Shown piece by piece: positions 62,597 through 64,000 of a stretch of DNA of 64,000 nucleotides (position 1 is the stretch's first letter; every line of letters begins with the position of its first letter). The stretch is from Verrucomicrobiota bacterium (GTDB lineage Bacteria > Verrucomicrobiota > Verrucomicrobiia > Verrucomicrobiales > Akkermansiaceae). Position numbers and translations under genes: made by a program. The stretch spans positions 1 to 64,000 of the forward strand of contig JAURPJ010000072.1 in assembly GCA_030835305.1 (NCBI GenBank), written 5' to 3'. The notes below the pieces were generated by a model that did no database searches, was not told the DNA's origin, and was given only the letters and a program-made list of their open reading frames with translations.

Positions 62597-63439
62597 TCAC
62601 GAGAAGCGCTCCTTCAGGAGAAGGGATATCTTCTGGAGCTTGCTCAAACGATATCGCCGGTCAAAGACGCGGAAGTTGTCGGCGCGCATTTGCTTAAGCA
62701 AGGTGTGATAAATGCGGTGCATCACCCGGGGGGCCAGCAGCGCCTTATAATCCTCGGCGGGAAGAAGCTCCGTGGCCTTGGCGTAAAATTCTTCGCAACG
62801 ATCCGCCTGGTAATTCATAAACGCGATAAAGCGGCCATCATACACTCGCCCGATGAGATCACGCTCGGTGTATTGGAAGCGGCCCAAGTCATGAAGCGGC
62901 ACGTAGATGCGCGCGCCGTTTGAAAGGTCCTCGCTAATATCGCGGAGGATGTTGGTGAGCTGGAGAGCGTGGCCCAGGGCGACCGCGTATTCGTGGGAGC
63001 GTTTGGCGTCCGCTGCGAAGAGCGGGAGGCAAACCAACCCCACCGAGGAAGCAACGCGAAAGGTGTATTCCTGCAAATCCTCCCAGGTATTGAACCGCTG
63101 CGGGTACAGATCCATCTGGCAGCCTTCGATCACATTGGTGAAATATTCTGAGGAAATCTTGTAGAGATCTCGTACTTTAAGAATCCCACTTTGGAGGTCG
63201 ACCAGTCCAAGATCCGGATTGGTGGTATCATTGGCGAAGACCTCTTTCCAACCCGCGAGACCTTTCTTCTTTTCTGTGACGGGCAATTCAAGGTCATCGG
63301 CAAGATCATCAATGACCCGGCAAAAGGCGTAAAAGCTTACGAGATGCTGTCTTCGGTCCGCCGGAACACAACGCAACGCAAAAGCAAGATTCGACTTCGC
63401 CTTGCGAGTGATCTCGGCAGCAGTGGGATCCGACGACAT
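62597..63439 (-). CDS. Squalene/phytoene synthase family protein
   Basis: The protein has 280 residues. It carries the two Asp-rich motifs that bind diphosphate through magnesium: DDLADD (44-49) and NILRDISED (163-171), plus YCRVIDD-like FYAFCRVIDD and RIYVPLHDLGRF. It condenses two prenyl diphosphates head to head (squalene or phytoene class; HpnC/HpnD or CrtB cannot be separated by eye). No hopanoid or carotenoid partner lies in the window. Confidence 0.9.
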   Translation of the reverse strand: MSSDPTAAEITRKAKSNLAFALRCVPADRRQHLVSFYAFCRVIDDLADDLELPVTEKKKGLAGWKEVFANDTTNPDLGLVDLQSGILKVRDLYKISSEYFTNVIEGCQMDLYPQRFNTWEDLQEYTFRVASSVGLVCLPLFAADAKRSHEYAVALGHALQLTNILRDISEDLSNGARIYVPLHDLGRFQYTERDLIGRVYDGRFIAFMNYQADRCEEFYAKATELLPAEDYKALLAPRVMHRIYHTLLKQMRADNFRVFDRRYRLSKLQKISLLLKERFS

Positions 63440-63444
63440 CGACG

Positions 63445-64000
63445 CTACTTAATGAGTCCCCAGTGACCGCTGTTGAAGGGCCAAAGCGAAATGAAAGCAG
63501 GACCGACCAGGTTGTACTGTTTCACACTGCCCCAATACCGGGAATCGAGACTGTCCGTCGAATTGTCACCCAAAGCAAAGAACTCGCGATAGTTATTCCC
63601 TTTTTTGGGGTCGTCATCAAGGGTCACGGTGTAACTTGGGTCTGAAAACCCAGTCTTCTGACCCCGGCCATCTGCGCGCCGCGGCGGGTTGGTGTAACCG
63701 GTGTAATCATAGCCTTTGGAATCGGGCTTCTGACTCATGACCCGCAGCAAGGTCTCCTCGATGGCTTTATCTCCGTTGATGTAGAGATTCGGCTGATCAA
63801 TTTGGATGGTATCGCCCGGCAGGCCTACAAGCCGTTTGATATAGTGATCTCCCTTGGATTGACTCGACATATCTTCAGGGCCATTGGTATCGATGTCCCG
63901 CGTATCGAAGACAAAAGATTCGCCGCGCTTCGGTTGGCGGAAATGGTAGGAAACCTTATCCACCAGGACGAGGTCTCCGGAGGTGAGATAACCCTGGAAA
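63445..64000 (-). CDS. lepB: Signal peptidase I, C-terminal part (runs off window)
   Basis: The frame is open at base 64000 and ends at 63445, giving the last 185 residues. It includes GDLVLVDKVSYHFRQPKRGE, the catalytic-Lys box DHYIKRLVGLPGDTIQID, the box-E motif FALGDNSTDSLDSRYWGSV and the end LVGPAFISLWPFN. The catalytic Ser would lie just beyond the window edge. It removes signal peptides at the outer face of the inner membrane. The insert NPPRRADGRGQKTGFSDP is longer than in E. coli-type enzymes. Confidence 0.92.
   Translation of the reverse strand, partial: FQGYLTSGDLVLVDKVSYHFRQPKRGESFVFDTRDIDTNGPEDMSSQSKGDHYIKRLVGLPGDTIQIDQPNLYINGDKAIEETLLRVMSQKPDSKGYDYTGYTNPPRRADGRGQKTGFSDPSYTVTLDDDPKKGNNYREFFALGDNSTDSLDSRYWGSVKQYNLVGPAFISLWPFNSGHWGLIK

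Noticed and set aside
1..64000. tRNA, rRNA and CRISPR arrays
   Set aside because: No cloverleaf with a T-loop signature, no rRNA-like blocks and no regularly spaced repeats were found by reading. A covariance-model search would be decisive for tRNAs and small RNAs.

Overview
The window looks like a chromosomal segment of a marine or soil Verrucomicrobiota bacterium, probably of the Verrucomicrobiales. This is inferred from gene content: formylglycine-type sulfatases, a DUF1080 (3-keto-disaccharide hydrolase) protein, a GH97 glycosidase, a very large heparinase II/III-like protein, a PEP-CTERM surface protein with a larger paralogue, a PknB-type kinase with lectin-like domains, and a fused MBL-exonuclease/ATP-dependent DNA ligase. 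No rRNA, tRNA or CRISPR array was recognised.

Layout. 1-6000: the start of an MFS transporter (minus, runs off the edge), a MauE/DoxX membrane protein, a GNAT enzyme, a PhoD-like phosphoesterase with two in-frame stops, a junction where a 5'-truncated pgsW abuts another 5'-truncated gene, and an IS630-type element whose transposase has one in-frame stop. 6000-13970: GH97, two related secreted proteins (one PEP-CTERM) and a two-component system whose kinase carries discoidin-like sensor domains. 14098-30050: carB, a Cys-rich lipoprotein, an OafA-type acyltransferase, the exonuclease-ligase fusion, DUF1080, a flavoprotein, two decayed genes (peroxiredoxin, YceI), the DUF2752/CD225 pair and a molybdopterin operon moaC-(mobA::moaD)-moaE. 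30270-43210: a VWA protein, a sulfatase, the lectin-domain kinase, a globin-rhomboid pair, a SulP transporter followed by ruined dabA- and dabB-like genes, and folE. 43340-54410: a DUF892 pseudogene, the heparinase-like giant, a wrecked P1B-ATPase, a second acyltransferase, VF530, an RluA-type enzyme, a secreted ConA-like protein, tsaE, rplU-rpmA and trmL. 54410-64000: a remnant-rich stretch (IS1380 tail, NPCBM, P-loop ATPase, M20 and GH13 fragments) mixed with intact sulfatase, pyrE, an enolase-superfamily enzyme with its LysR-type neighbour, a PhnA-like protein, a squalene/phytoene synthase-type enzyme and lepB (runs off the right edge).

Two themes stand out. First, the density of broken genes is high for a region with only one near-complete insertion sequence. 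About a dozen recognisable families are inactivated, and many carry only nonsense codons in an otherwise open frame. All three stop codons occur as interruptions and also end intact genes, so this is decay and not recoding. Second, there are several unusual domain architectures: the nuclease-ligase fusion, MobA fused to MoaD, a discoidin-sensing histidine kinase, and a Ser/Thr kinase with two C-type-lectin-like domains. Three short genes (33, 54 and 29 codons) were found by reading the gaps directly.
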